Below, piece by piece: positions 1 through 8,097 of a DNA stretch of 35,247 nt. This DNA comes from Chloroflexota bacterium (GTDB lineage Bacteria; Chloroflexota; Limnocylindria; Limnocylindrales; CSP1-4): contig JANYJI010000204.1 in assembly GCA_025358525.1 (NCBI GenBank), forward strand, positions 1 to 35,247, written 5' to 3'. How positions within the stretch are numbered: the stretch's first letter is position 1; every line of letters starts with the position of its first letter. The translations under genes and the position numbers were made by a program. Under the pieces are notes generated by a model. That model was not told where the DNA came from. It ran no database searches and saw only the letters and a program-made list of their open reading frames with translations.

Positions 1-189
1 CGAGAGACCCCGCCCTCGGCGACGCCGATACGCTGCGCTGATCCCGGGGACGACTACCTGATCTCGCTCGCGGCCGACCAGCACGCCGTCCTAGTTTCTG
101 GGGACGGCCACCTCCTCGCCTTGGCGGGCGACTTCCCGATCCAGGCGCCGAGGGGCTTCGCCTCCACGGTCATCGACGCGACGGACTGA
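1..189 (+). CDS. PIN-domain toxin (COG1569/VapC-like), C-terminal part, truncated by window start
   Basis: Frame 1 is open from base 1 to TGA at 187-189 and reads ...DPGDDYLISLAADQHAVLVSGDGHLLALAGDFPIQAPRGFASTVIDATD, matching the PIN C-terminal pattern DDYL..A....LVSGD.HLL....PI..P..F. Not in the supplied ORF track because it lacks a start. Confidence 0.7.
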   Translation, partial: RETPPSATPIRCADPGDDYLISLAADQHAVLVSGDGHLLALAGDFPIQAPRGFASTVIDATD

Positions 190-267
190 CGCGTTTCGGT
201 CGTGCATTCGAGGCAACGACCGCGTCAGGTAATCGAGAGATAAGCGGCCACGGGCATCATCGGCGCC

Positions 268-519
268 ATGCCGACGCTCCTCCGGACCGGTCCGTACACG
301 TTCTTTATCGTCCTCCACGACTGTGCCGAACGGAGACATGTCCACGTCCGCGGTGGGGGCCGGGGTGAGGCCAAGTACTGGCTGGATCCATTGGTGGAGC
401 AGGCTGCCACTCGGGGCTACACTGGCCGCGAACTCGCACGTATCGATCGGGAGATCCGCGACCATCGTGGTTCACTCATCGGGCGATGGCACGAAATCTG
501 CGAAGGCGAAACAACGTGA
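268..519 (+). CDS. DUF4160 family protein (putative toxin-antitoxin-associated)
   Basis: 83 aa; MPTLLRTGPYTFFIVLHDCAERRHVHVRGGGRGEAKYWLDP...RELARIDREIRDHR matches the DUF4160 pattern (P.HVHV....EAK.WL.P). Confidence 0.85.
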   Translation: MPTLLRTGPYTFFIVLHDCAERRHVHVRGGGRGEAKYWLDPLVEQAATRGYTGRELARIDREIRDHRGSLIGRWHEICEGETT

Positions 520-797
520 ATGCCGCGCTTGTCCGGGATGTCCGCGTGGACGACCACCAGATCACCTTCATCCTCACGGACGATCGCGAGGTTTCTGCGC
601 CCACGTCCTGGTCGCGGCTATTGACGGACGCCACAGAAAGGCAGCGCGCCAACTGGCGCCTCGGTGGCTTCGGGACGTACGTCGAGTGGCCGTCGATTGA
701 CGAGCATGTCGGTCTCTGGACGCTGCTGGGCGTTTCGGAGGAGGAACTGATGGAGGCCTCCGGGTTCGAGATCGGCCGGAATCCCATTCACACTTGA
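486..797 (+). CDS. DUF2442 family protein
   Basis: 103 aa, overlaps the 3' end of the DUF4160 gene; V.VDD..I...L.D.R.VS.P..W...L..AT...R..W...G.G..V.WP.IDE typical of DUF2442. The true start may be downstream of 486. Confidence 0.85.
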   Translation: MARNLRRRNNVNAALVRDVRVDDHQITFILTDDREVSAPTSWSRLLTDATERQRANWRLGGFGTYVEWPSIDEHVGLWTLLGVSEEELMEASGFEIGRNPIHT

Positions 798-918
798 CGT
801 GCCTCGGTGGTTCGGGGATCTGGCCCGCCCCGAGAAGAGCCGCCGAAGAGCAAACGCGCCACCGCACGGTGACCGCACTGCTCAGCGCCCAGCGCCGCCT
901 CATCACCGGAGATAACCG

Positions 919-1164
919 ATGAGCCTGTTCCATTTTCTCCTCGTATACGACCTGCGCCAGCAACTGCTAGTAGACGTGCGCGAGTTCACTGACGCGACCG
1001 AGGCCACGGATGCCTATGGACAGGCCGAGCTCGAACATCTCGGAGACAGAGACTGCGAGATAGTCCTGGTCGGCGCCGACTCCCTGGACACGATCCGGAA
1101 GACCCACGGCCACTACTTCACGAAGGCCGGGGCGATCACGCTGCCCGAGCTGGTGGCCTCTTAG
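919..1164 (+). CDS. small conserved-looking hypothetical protein
   Basis: 81 aa ORF with GGAG Shine-Dalgarno 7 nt upstream of ATG (ccggagataaccgATG). Confidence 0.6.
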   Translation: MSLFHFLLVYDLRQQLLVDVREFTDATEATDAYGQAELEHLGDRDCEIVLVGADSLDTIRKTHGHYFTKAGAITLPELVAS

Positions 1165-1183
1165 CCGCTCGCGCCGGGCGGTA

Positions 1184-1218
1184 CGGATCGGGAAGGCGGG
1201 CGTTCCCGGAGGGATCCG
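1184..1218. terminator. candidate bidirectional hairpin between convergent genes
   Basis: CGGATC-GGGAA-N8-TTCCC-ggagg-GATCCG nested inverted repeat in the gap between the + ORF ending at 1164 and the - ORF ending at 1261; no U-tract. Confidence 0.35.
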
Positions 1219-1260
1219 AAGACAGCCGCAGCGCGTCAGGGCACACGCCAGAGGCCGGGG

Positions 1261-2778
1261 CTACTCCGTTCTTGCCTCGTCCAGCAACTGACCATCCGGC
1301 CCTTGGAGCTGCAGGAGCAACGGGACCATACCCAGGGCGTGAGTGGAGCAGCTGAGGCAGGGGTCGTAGGCACGGACCAGGGCGGAGACGCGGTTGAGGG
1401 CACCTTCTTGGATCTTGTTGCCGTCGACGAACCTCCTGGCCACCTGCAGGATTCCGCGGCCGATGGCGAGGTTGTTGTGGCCGGTGGCGACAATCAGGTT
1501 GGCCCAGGTCATGGCGCCGTTGTCGTCCACCTTGTAATGGTGGATGAGCGTGCCGCGCGGGGCCTCGATGATGCCGATACCCTCGAGGTTGTTGACACCC
1601 GCGTGGGCGCGGACTTTGGTCCCGAGGATGGCCGAGTCGTCGAGCAACTCCCGCATGCGCTCGAGGGCGTACAAAGTCTCGATGAGTCGCGCGTAGTGGT
1701 AGTGGAAGCCGCTCTGGACGATGCGGCCGAGACGCCCGCGGTACTCCTCGAGCTCCGCGTCGGCCTCCGGCGTGCCGCAGTGGTCGGCGACGTTCAGGCG
1801 CGCGAGCGGGCCGACGCGGTAGATGCCGTCGGGGTAGCCGACGGGCTTGTAGTACGGCGCCTTCAGGTAGGAATCCGGGAGTGTTGCCTCCCCGATATAG
1901 GTCGCGTAGTCGTCGGGATTCACCTGGTCGGCGATGATGCTGCCGTCAGGGCCGATGAAACGCAGGTTTCCGTCGTAGAGCCGCAGCGAGCCGTCCGGTC
2001 CGACGAGGCCGCAGTACATCGTGGGGAAGTTTGAGAAGGACTCGATCTCGTTCGGGAAACTGTCGAGCGTCTTCTTCCAGAGCGCGAGCGTGCGCTTCAC
2101 GATCGCCATGGCCGCGGGCAACTCGGCCAGCGTCATCTCTTGCGCCTGCTGGTCGAACTGGGCGTTGACGCCGCCAGGCACGATCCACGAGGGGTGGATG
2201 CGCTCCTTGGCGAGCCGCTCGATCACCTGCTGGCCGAACTTGCGCAGAGCGATCCCGTCGCGCAGTGCGTCGGGGTGTGCCTCGAGCAGCCCCGCGATGT
2301 TGCGCTTGGCAGGATCCGAGTCCATGCCGAGCAGCAGGTCGGGCGCCGAGAGGTGGAAAAAGGACAGCGCATGCGACTGCACGAACTGGGCGCAGTGGAT
2401 CAGCTCCCGCAGCTTCCCCGCGGCGGCCGGGATGCGCACGGCCATGATCTCGTCGCACGCCTTTGACGAGGCGAGCAGATGGCTCACCGGGCAGATGCCG
2501 CAGATGCGCGATGTGATCGACGGCATTTCGTAGTACGGCCGTCCCTCGACGAACTTCTCGAACCCGCGGATCTGGGTCACGTGGAACTGCGTGTCGGTCA
2601 CTTGCCCAGCATCGTCGAGTTTGATCGTGATCCTGGCGTGGCCCTCGATGCGCGACACGTGGTCGATCGTGATCTTCCTCATGGCTGGTCTCCTGGCCTC
2701 GGCCGGCTGCGGCGCGGGCGCATATGCCACGACCTCCCGACCCAGCGGGGCGCGCGATGTTGCCTTCCTGGTCGCCAT
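1261..2778 (-). CDS. hoxH: [NiFe] hydrogenase large subunit, HoxH-like (group 3)
   Basis: N-terminal NiFe ligand motif RICGICPVSH and C-terminal DPCLSCSTH followed by a 16-residue tail. A likely alternative start is MRKITIDHVSRIEGHARI at 2682. Confidence 0.93.
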   Translation of the reverse strand: MATRKATSRAPLGREVVAYAPAPQPAEARRPAMRKITIDHVSRIEGHARITIKLDDAGQVTDTQFHVTQIRGFEKFVEGRPYYEMPSITSRICGICPVSHLLASSKACDEIMAVRIPAAAGKLRELIHCAQFVQSHALSFFHLSAPDLLLGMDSDPAKRNIAGLLEAHPDALRDGIALRKFGQQVIERLAKERIHPSWIVPGGVNAQFDQQAQEMTLAELPAAMAIVKRTLALWKKTLDSFPNEIESFSNFPTMYCGLVGPDGSLRLYDGNLRFIGPDGSIIADQVNPDDYATYIGEATLPDSYLKAPYYKPVGYPDGIYRVGPLARLNVADHCGTPEADAELEEYRGRLGRIVQSGFHYHYARLIETLYALERMRELLDDSAILGTKVRAHAGVNNLEGIGIIEAPRGTLIHHYKVDDNGAMTWANLIVATGHNNLAIGRGILQVARRFVDGNKIQEGALNRVSALVRAYDPCLSCSTHALGMVPLLLQLQGPDGQLLDEARTE

Positions 2779-2786
2779 GCCCTGCC

Positions 2787-3335
2787 CTACCCGAACCGCA
2801 GCTTGGAGCCGAGGTCCGGCTCGCGGCCTTCGAGCAGCTCACTCAGCACAAACAGGATCGCGCTGGGTTTCGGAGGGCAGCCGGGGACGTGGACGTCGAC
2901 CTTGATCGCCGAGTGCAGCGGCTGCGCTTGCTTGAGCAGGGCGGGCACGCCGTCCGTCGGCACGCCTGGTCGCTCGGTGCCTGGTCGCTCGGTTGCGCCC
3001 TCGACGTATACGCGCTCGAGCAGCTTGCGCGTAGGGATGCCGTTGCGCATCGACGGCACGTTGCCTGTCACTGCGCAGTCGCCGAGCGCCACCACGACCT
3101 TGCTGCGCACCCGCGCGATCTTCGCGAGCTTGAGGTCGTCCTGGCTGCTGACCGCGCCCTCGATCACGGCCACGTCGACACCCTCGGGCCACTCCTGCGC
3201 GTCGACCAGCGGGCCGAACACGATGTCGGCCTTCTCAAGCACGGCGACGATGCCCTCGTCAAGGTCGAGCAGCGACATATGGCAGCCCGAACAGCCGTCA
3301 AGCCAGCAGGTGCCGATCTTCGCCTTGTCCATCAC
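2787..3335 (-). CDS. hoxY: [NiFe] hydrogenase small subunit, HoxY-like
   Basis: CWLDGCSGCHMSLLD, GDCAVTGN and VPGCPPKP proximal [4Fe-4S] ligand motifs. Confidence 0.93.
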   Translation of the reverse strand: MMDKAKIGTCWLDGCSGCHMSLLDLDEGIVAVLEKADIVFGPLVDAQEWPEGVDVAVIEGAVSSQDDLKLAKIARVRSKVVVALGDCAVTGNVPSMRNGIPTRKLLERVYVEGATERPGTERPGVPTDGVPALLKQAQPLHSAIKVDVHVPGCPPKPSAILFVLSELLEGREPDLGSKLRFG

Positions 3336-4039
3336 TGGCCCTCGCGCATCGAGGTCAGGCGGCTCACGCCGGCCCGCTGCTTAGTCATTTCCTCGACCCC
3401 CCAACCCTTCTCGGCCATGGCGCCCGTGGGGCAGGCCTGCACGCACTTGCCGCAGCTGGTGCAGCTCGTGGCTTCGCCCCACGGCCGTTGCAACTCGGAG
3501 ACGAGCCGCGAGTGGATGCCGCGGCCGGCGATGTCCCACACGTGCGCGCCCTCGATCTCGGCGCAGGTGCGCACGCAGCGCGAGCACAGCACGCAGCGAT
3601 TGTGGTCGAGGACGTAGCGCGGGTGCGTGGTGTCGACGCTGAGTCGCGGGTAGTTGTACGGGTAGCGAACGTGCGTGACGCCGTGGTCCTGCGCCAGGGT
3701 CTGCAGCTCGCAGTGGCCCGAGGAAACACACACGGCACAGACGTGATTGCGCTCGACGAGCAGCAGCTCAATGACCATCTTCCGATAGGACTGGATCTGG
3801 GGCGAGGTGGTGGCAACCGCCAGGCCCTCTTGCACGGGCGTAGTGCAGGCGGGCAGCAGGCGGGCGACGCCGGACACCTCGACCATGCACAGCCGGCACG
3901 CGCCGACCGCGCTGAGGCCTTCCATATAGCAGAGAGCCGGGATGTACTTGTCGTGGGCTCGGGCAACCTCGAGGATCGTCTGGCCCGCGGTTGCCGCGAT
4001 CACCTCGCCGTCGATGCGGACCTTCACCTTATCGGTCAA
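3332..4039 (-). CDS. hoxU: NAD-reducing hydrogenase subunit HoxU (NuoG-N-like, 2Fe-2S and 4Fe-4S ferredoxin domains)
   Basis: CYMEGLSAVGACRLCMVEV [2Fe-2S], HVCAVCVSSGHCELQ His-Cys domain, CVLCSRC..C and CTSCGKCVQACP clusters. Start set at TTG 4039 (GGGAGGA SD just upstream); the tracked ATG at 4087 would overlap hoxF. Confidence 0.9.
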   Translation of the reverse strand: MTDKVKVRIDGEVIAATAGQTILEVARAHDKYIPALCYMEGLSAVGACRLCMVEVSGVARLLPACTTPVQEGLAVATTSPQIQSYRKMVIELLLVERNHVCAVCVSSGHCELQTLAQDHGVTHVRYPYNYPRLSVDTTHPRYVLDHNRCVLCSRCVRTCAEIEGAHVWDIAGRGIHSRLVSELQRPWGEATSCTSCGKCVQACPTGAMAEKGWGVEEMTKQRAGVSRLTSMREGQ

Positions 4040-4050
4040 AACGATCCTCC

Positions 4051-7000
4051 CTATCTTTCGCTGCCGCGAACGTCGCAGCGCAGGCAACGGGTCGTTTCTT
4101 CCATCGCCGCCAGAGCCGTGAGGCCGAGCGACACCTCGGCATACGACTGCACTCGCTGGGCGGCCGGCATCTCGCCAGGCACGTGGCGGCCGAAGTCGCT
4201 CGGCGTCTCGGGCGGCTCCATCTGGTACTCGAAGTCGGGGATCAAGCTCGCGAAGCGGTCCTGCCCCATCAACCGCTTGTCGATGTTGCGGGCGGCCTTC
4301 TTGCCGATCCCCATTGCGTTCGACACGTTCGAGGCGCCGGTGATGAGGTCGCCGCCCGCATAGAAGCTGTCACGGCTCGTTTCGAGCGTGTAGCGGTCGA
4401 CCTCGATCGTGCCGGCCTCTTTCACCTTCAGGCCTGAGGCCTTGCAGAAGTCGGGGTCGACCTTCTCGCCGACGGCCAGGATCACGGTGTCGCACTCGAT
4501 GCGGATCACCTCGTCCGTCGGCACTGGCCGGCGGCGTCCCGAGGTGTCGAACTCGCCGGGCTTCGTTCTGACTGCCTCAATCGCGCGCACCTGGCCGTTC
4601 TTGTCGCCCGTGATCCGGTGCGGAGCCGCGAGATAGAGGAGCTTGGCGCCCTCGTGCTCGGCGGCCAGGATCTCTTCCGGAATCGCCGGCATGTCCTTGC
4701 GCTCGCGGCGGTAGACGATCGTGACGTCGGCGCCCAGACGACGCGCGGTGCGCGCGGAGTCGATCGCGGCGTTGCCTCCTCCGATCACCACAACGTTCTT
4801 CCCGACCGGGACCTGCTCGTTACGCGACACGGCCTCCAGGAACGGCAGCGCCGGGATCACGCCCGTGAGTTCGGTTCCGGGCAGATATACCCAGCCTTCC
4901 TTCCATGTGCCGATCGCGAGGAACACGGCGTCGTGCTGGTTGGCTAGCTCGTTGAGGCCGGGGCCCTCGCCCACGGTCACGTTGAACTGGAACTTCACGC
5001 CCAGCCGCTCGATCAGCTCAATCTCCTTGTCGAGGACCTTCTTCGGCAGGCGGTACTCCGGCAGCGCGTAGCGCAGCATGCCGCCGGCCTGCGGCCGCGA
5101 CTCGTAGACCGTGACGGAGTGGCCGAGGAGCGCCAGGTAGTAAGCACAGGCGAGGCCGGTCGGGCCGGCGCCCACGACCGCGATCTCGTGCCCGGTCGGC
5201 TCCAGCCTGCGCGCGAGCACCTTCTCGACCATCGGGTCGAACTTGTCGGTGAGCAACACCTCGTCGGCGATCTGGCGGTGGACATCGCGCATGTTCACGG
5301 ACTCGTCCACGGCGGCTCGGCGGCAGCGGTTGTCGCAGGGGTGCTGGCAGACGCGCCCCGTCGAGGCCGGCAGTGGGTTGTCGAGGATCACTGAGAGGAA
5401 CGCGTCCTCGAGCCGCTCCTCCTTGTACAGCTGCAGGAAGCGCGGGATGTTCATGTGGAGCGGGCAGGAGTTCTCGCATGGCGAGAGCGCCAGATCCTCG
5501 CACACGCCGGCGCGGCAGCGCTTCGCCACGATGTGGTCTTCGAACTCGTGCCGGAAGTGGCGCAGGCTCGTGAGAACGGGGTTGGGCGCGCTCTGGCCGA
5601 GCCCGCAGAGCGAGGTGTCACGGACCATGCGGCACAGCTCGTCGAGCGCCTCGATGTCCTCGTGCGTGGCCTTGCCAAGGGTGAAGCCGTTGAGCATGCG
5701 CAGCGCCTTGTCAAGGCCCACGCGGCACGGGACGCACTTGCCGCAGCTCTCCGAGTGCGTGAACTCGATGAAGTAGCGGGCGACGTCAACCATGCAGTTG
5801 TCTTCGTCCATCACAACCATGCCGCCCGAGCCCATGATCGAGCCGAGCTGCGCGAGCGTCTCGTAGTCGACAGGCGTGTCGAACATCTCCACCGGGATGC
5901 AGCCGCCCGAGGGGCCGCCCGTCTGCACGGCCTTGATGTCGCGGCCGTTGGTGCCGCCCTCACCGATGTCGTAGATGAACTTCGCGAGCGGCGTGCCGAG
6001 CGGCATCTCGACCAGGCCGGTGCTGTGCACCTTGCCGACCAGCGAGAACACCTTTGTGCCTGCGCTCTTGGCGCTGCCGATCTCGGTGAACCAGGCCGGC
6101 CCCTTGGAAACGATCGGGGCCACGTTGTACCAGGTCTCGACGTTGTTGATGTTGGTCGGCTTACCGTAGAGGCCCTTCTGCGCCGGGAACGGCGGCCGCG
6201 GCCGTGGCCGGCCGCACTCGTCCTCGAGCGACGCGATCAGGGCTGTCTCCTCGCCGCACACAAAGGCGCCGGCACCCTCGACCATCTCGATGTCAAAATC
6301 GAAGCCGCGCCCGAGCACGTTGTGGCCAAGGACACCGTAGGCCCGCGCCTGCTCAATCGCGCGCTCGAGGCGCAGCACCGCCAGCGGGTACTCGGCGCGC
6401 ACGTAGATGATCCCCTTGGCCGCGCCGGTGACGTAGCCAGCGATCATCATGCCCTCGAGGAGAGCGTGGGGGTCGGACTCGATCTCGTTACGGTTCATGT
6501 ACGCGCCGGGGTCGCCCTCGTCGGCGTTGCACACGAGGTACTTCTCGGGCCCGGCCGCCTTCGCCAGGAACTCCCACTTATTGCCGGTCAGATACCCGGC
6601 GCCGCCGCGACCACGCAGCTTCGAGGCCTTGATCTGCTCGATGACGCCGGCTGGGTTCTGGTCGATCAGGACCTTGTACAGGGCCTGATACCCACCGACC
6701 GCGATGTACTCCTCGATGTCGTCTGGGTTGATCAGGCCACAGTTGCGCAAGACGATCTTGACCTGCCCATTGAAGAACGGGATCTCGTTCCAGTTCGGCA
6801 CGTCCGGGTAGCCGGAGCCGTACTTCACGTGGCCGGTGAGATGGTCCCACTCCTCGATCTTGCACAGCACGATCTCGGCCGGCGGCAGTTGACCGAGGCC
6901 GTTCAAGATGTTGTCAACGTGGTTCGGCTGCACTTGGTGCAGCATCAGCAGCGGGCGGCCGGGCACCCACACATTGACAAGCGGCTCCTCGGCGCAGAAG

Positions 7001-7200
7001 CCGAAGCAGCCGACCGGCGCCAGTTGCACGGCGAGGCCGCTGGCGTCGATCTTGGACGCGAAGGCGCTGTAGACGGCCTCGGCGCCGTTGCCGGAGCCGC
7101 AAGTGCCCATACCGACTGCGATGCGCGGCCTGCTGGGCAGCAGCTTCGCAAGCCCGGCCTCGCGCACGGCGGAGAATGCGGCGAAGTCGTGAATCATCAC
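4051..7200 (-). CDS. hoxF: HoxF/NuoF diaphorase subunit fused to GltD/NfnB-like FAD/NAD(P)H oxidoreductase
   Basis: 1049 aa. Residues about 1-560: thioredoxin-like 2Fe-2S, FMN/NADH site (GRGGAGYLTGNKWEF, ADEGDPGAYMNR), SESCGKCVPCRVG. Residues about 565-1049: GltD 4Fe-4S (CENSCPLHMNIP...C..PCDNRCRR), FAD site (VVGAGPTGLACAYYL), NADPH site (VIGGGNAAIDSARTARRLGADVTIVYRRER), AGGDL.TGAS.V..A...GK.AA. Confidence 0.95.
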   Translation of the reverse strand: MMIHDFAAFSAVREAGLAKLLPSRPRIAVGMGTCGSGNGAEAVYSAFASKIDASGLAVQLAPVGCFGFCAEEPLVNVWVPGRPLLMLHQVQPNHVDNILNGLGQLPPAEIVLCKIEEWDHLTGHVKYGSGYPDVPNWNEIPFFNGQVKIVLRNCGLINPDDIEEYIAVGGYQALYKVLIDQNPAGVIEQIKASKLRGRGGAGYLTGNKWEFLAKAAGPEKYLVCNADEGDPGAYMNRNEIESDPHALLEGMMIAGYVTGAAKGIIYVRAEYPLAVLRLERAIEQARAYGVLGHNVLGRGFDFDIEMVEGAGAFVCGEETALIASLEDECGRPRPRPPFPAQKGLYGKPTNINNVETWYNVAPIVSKGPAWFTEIGSAKSAGTKVFSLVGKVHSTGLVEMPLGTPLAKFIYDIGEGGTNGRDIKAVQTGGPSGGCIPVEMFDTPVDYETLAQLGSIMGSGGMVVMDEDNCMVDVARYFIEFTHSESCGKCVPCRVGLDKALRMLNGFTLGKATHEDIEALDELCRMVRDTSLCGLGQSAPNPVLTSLRHFRHEFEDHIVAKRCRAGVCEDLALSPCENSCPLHMNIPRFLQLYKEERLEDAFLSVILDNPLPASTGRVCQHPCDNRCRRAAVDESVNMRDVHRQIADEVLLTDKFDPMVEKVLARRLEPTGHEIAVVGAGPTGLACAYYLALLGHSVTVYESRPQAGGMLRYALPEYRLPKKVLDKEIELIERLGVKFQFNVTVGEGPGLNELANQHDAVFLAIGTWKEGWVYLPGTELTGVIPALPFLEAVSRNEQVPVGKNVVVIGGGNAAIDSARTARRLGADVTIVYRRERKDMPAIPEEILAAEHEGAKLLYLAAPHRITGDKNGQVRAIEAVRTKPGEFDTSGRRRPVPTDEVIRIECDTVILAVGEKVDPDFCKASGLKVKEAGTIEVDRYTLETSRDSFYAGGDLITGASNVSNAMGIGKKAARNIDKRLMGQDRFASLIPDFEYQMEPPETPSDFGRHVPGEMPAAQRVQSYAEVSLGLTALAAMEETTRCLRCDVRGSER

Positions 7201-7742
7201 CGTGCGCTCTCCTTACGCAGCGCGTCGACCTCGCGCATCAGCGCCTGCTCCTTGACGTGCCCGCGGATCGCGTGGTCAATCTCGACCACCGGGGCGAGCG
7301 CGCACTGGCCGAAGCAGGCGACGGTGCGGATGGTGAGGCGCCGGTCCGGCGTCGTCAGCGTGAGCTTGTCGGCGTCGTCACTGGCCTCCCGCAGGCCCAG
7401 CTGGAGCTTCACGCGCTCGAGCAGCGCCCGGGAGCCGCGAGTGTGACAGGCCGTGCCACGGCAGATGGCCACGGTGTGCGTGCCCTGCGGATCAAGGTTG
7501 AAGAGTGCAAAGAACGTCGCGACGGCATAGACCTGCGACTGCGGGACGCCCGTGCGTGCAGCCACGTACTCGAGCGTCTCCATCGGGAGGTACTTGTTGC
7601 GGTTGCGGTCCTGCAGCTTCTCCAGGATGCCGAGCAGCGCGCCTGGGCGGCCGACCTGATCGCCGATGATCCGGTCGATCAGGTCCTGGTCCTCGTGATG
7701 CGGCGGCGGAGACACCGATCCGGTGGTCATCGAACTCTCCAA
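7197..7742 (-). CDS. hoxE: HoxE/NuoE-like thioredoxin-fold [2Fe-2S] subunit
   Basis: YVAARTGVPQSQVYAVATFFALF, C-R-G-T-A-C and VACFGQCALAPVV 2Fe-2S ligands; ATGA overlap with the hoxF start. Confidence 0.93.
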   Translation of the reverse strand: MESSMTTGSVSPPPHHEDQDLIDRIIGDQVGRPGALLGILEKLQDRNRNKYLPMETLEYVAARTGVPQSQVYAVATFFALFNLDPQGTHTVAICRGTACHTRGSRALLERVKLQLGLREASDDADKLTLTTPDRRLTIRTVACFGQCALAPVVEIDHAIRGHVKEQALMREVDALRKESAR

Positions 7743-7809
7743 AGGGAGGCCGTGCTCCGCTGGCCGGCGCAGTGAACGGCCTGCATGACGTACGGCGATG
7801 GCGGCGAGC

Positions 7810-8097
7810 CTAGGCTTCGCTGAGTCTGCGCAGTAGGGCCATCCGGACCAAGGTGGACTGGACTCTCATCCGCACGGGGAGCCGGCTGGCAGGTGCGCAC
7901 GCCATCGGGGCGACCGGCTGCCGCAGCGCGCCGACCACGATCTCCCGAAATCGCAACTCCGGGCCCGTCAGATTGTGCAGCCCAAGGGTTGGGGCTATTC
8001 TCCGCGCCTGCCGATGGCGGCTCTCGCTCCACGCCTGTCTGGCCCCACTCCCGTCGGCGTAACGATCGGGCCCCGGCGGGGTTAGAGCATGATGCAA
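7810..8097 (-). CDS. possible small hypothetical protein
   Basis: Minus-strand ORF upstream of hoxE; the last ~50 codons have strongly GC-biased third positions (LTGPELRFREIVVGALRQPVAPMACAPASRLPVRMRVQSTLVRMALLRRLSEA). True start unknown. Confidence 0.25.
   Translation of the reverse strand: MHHALTPPGPDRYADGSGARQAWSESRHRQARRIAPTLGLHNLTGPELRFREIVVGALRQPVAPMACAPASRLPVRMRVQSTLVRMALLRRLSEA

Noticed and set aside
1303-2034. 243-aa plus-strand ORF antisense to hoxH
   Set aside because: Shadow ORF of the hydrogenase gene; Val/Asp/Arg-biased composition typical of antisense frames in high-GC DNA.
5455-7446. 663-aa plus-strand ORF antisense to hoxF
   Set aside because: Mirror ORF produced by high GC3 of the genuine minus-strand gene; the translation has no recognisable domain, while the opposite frame has intact NuoF motifs.
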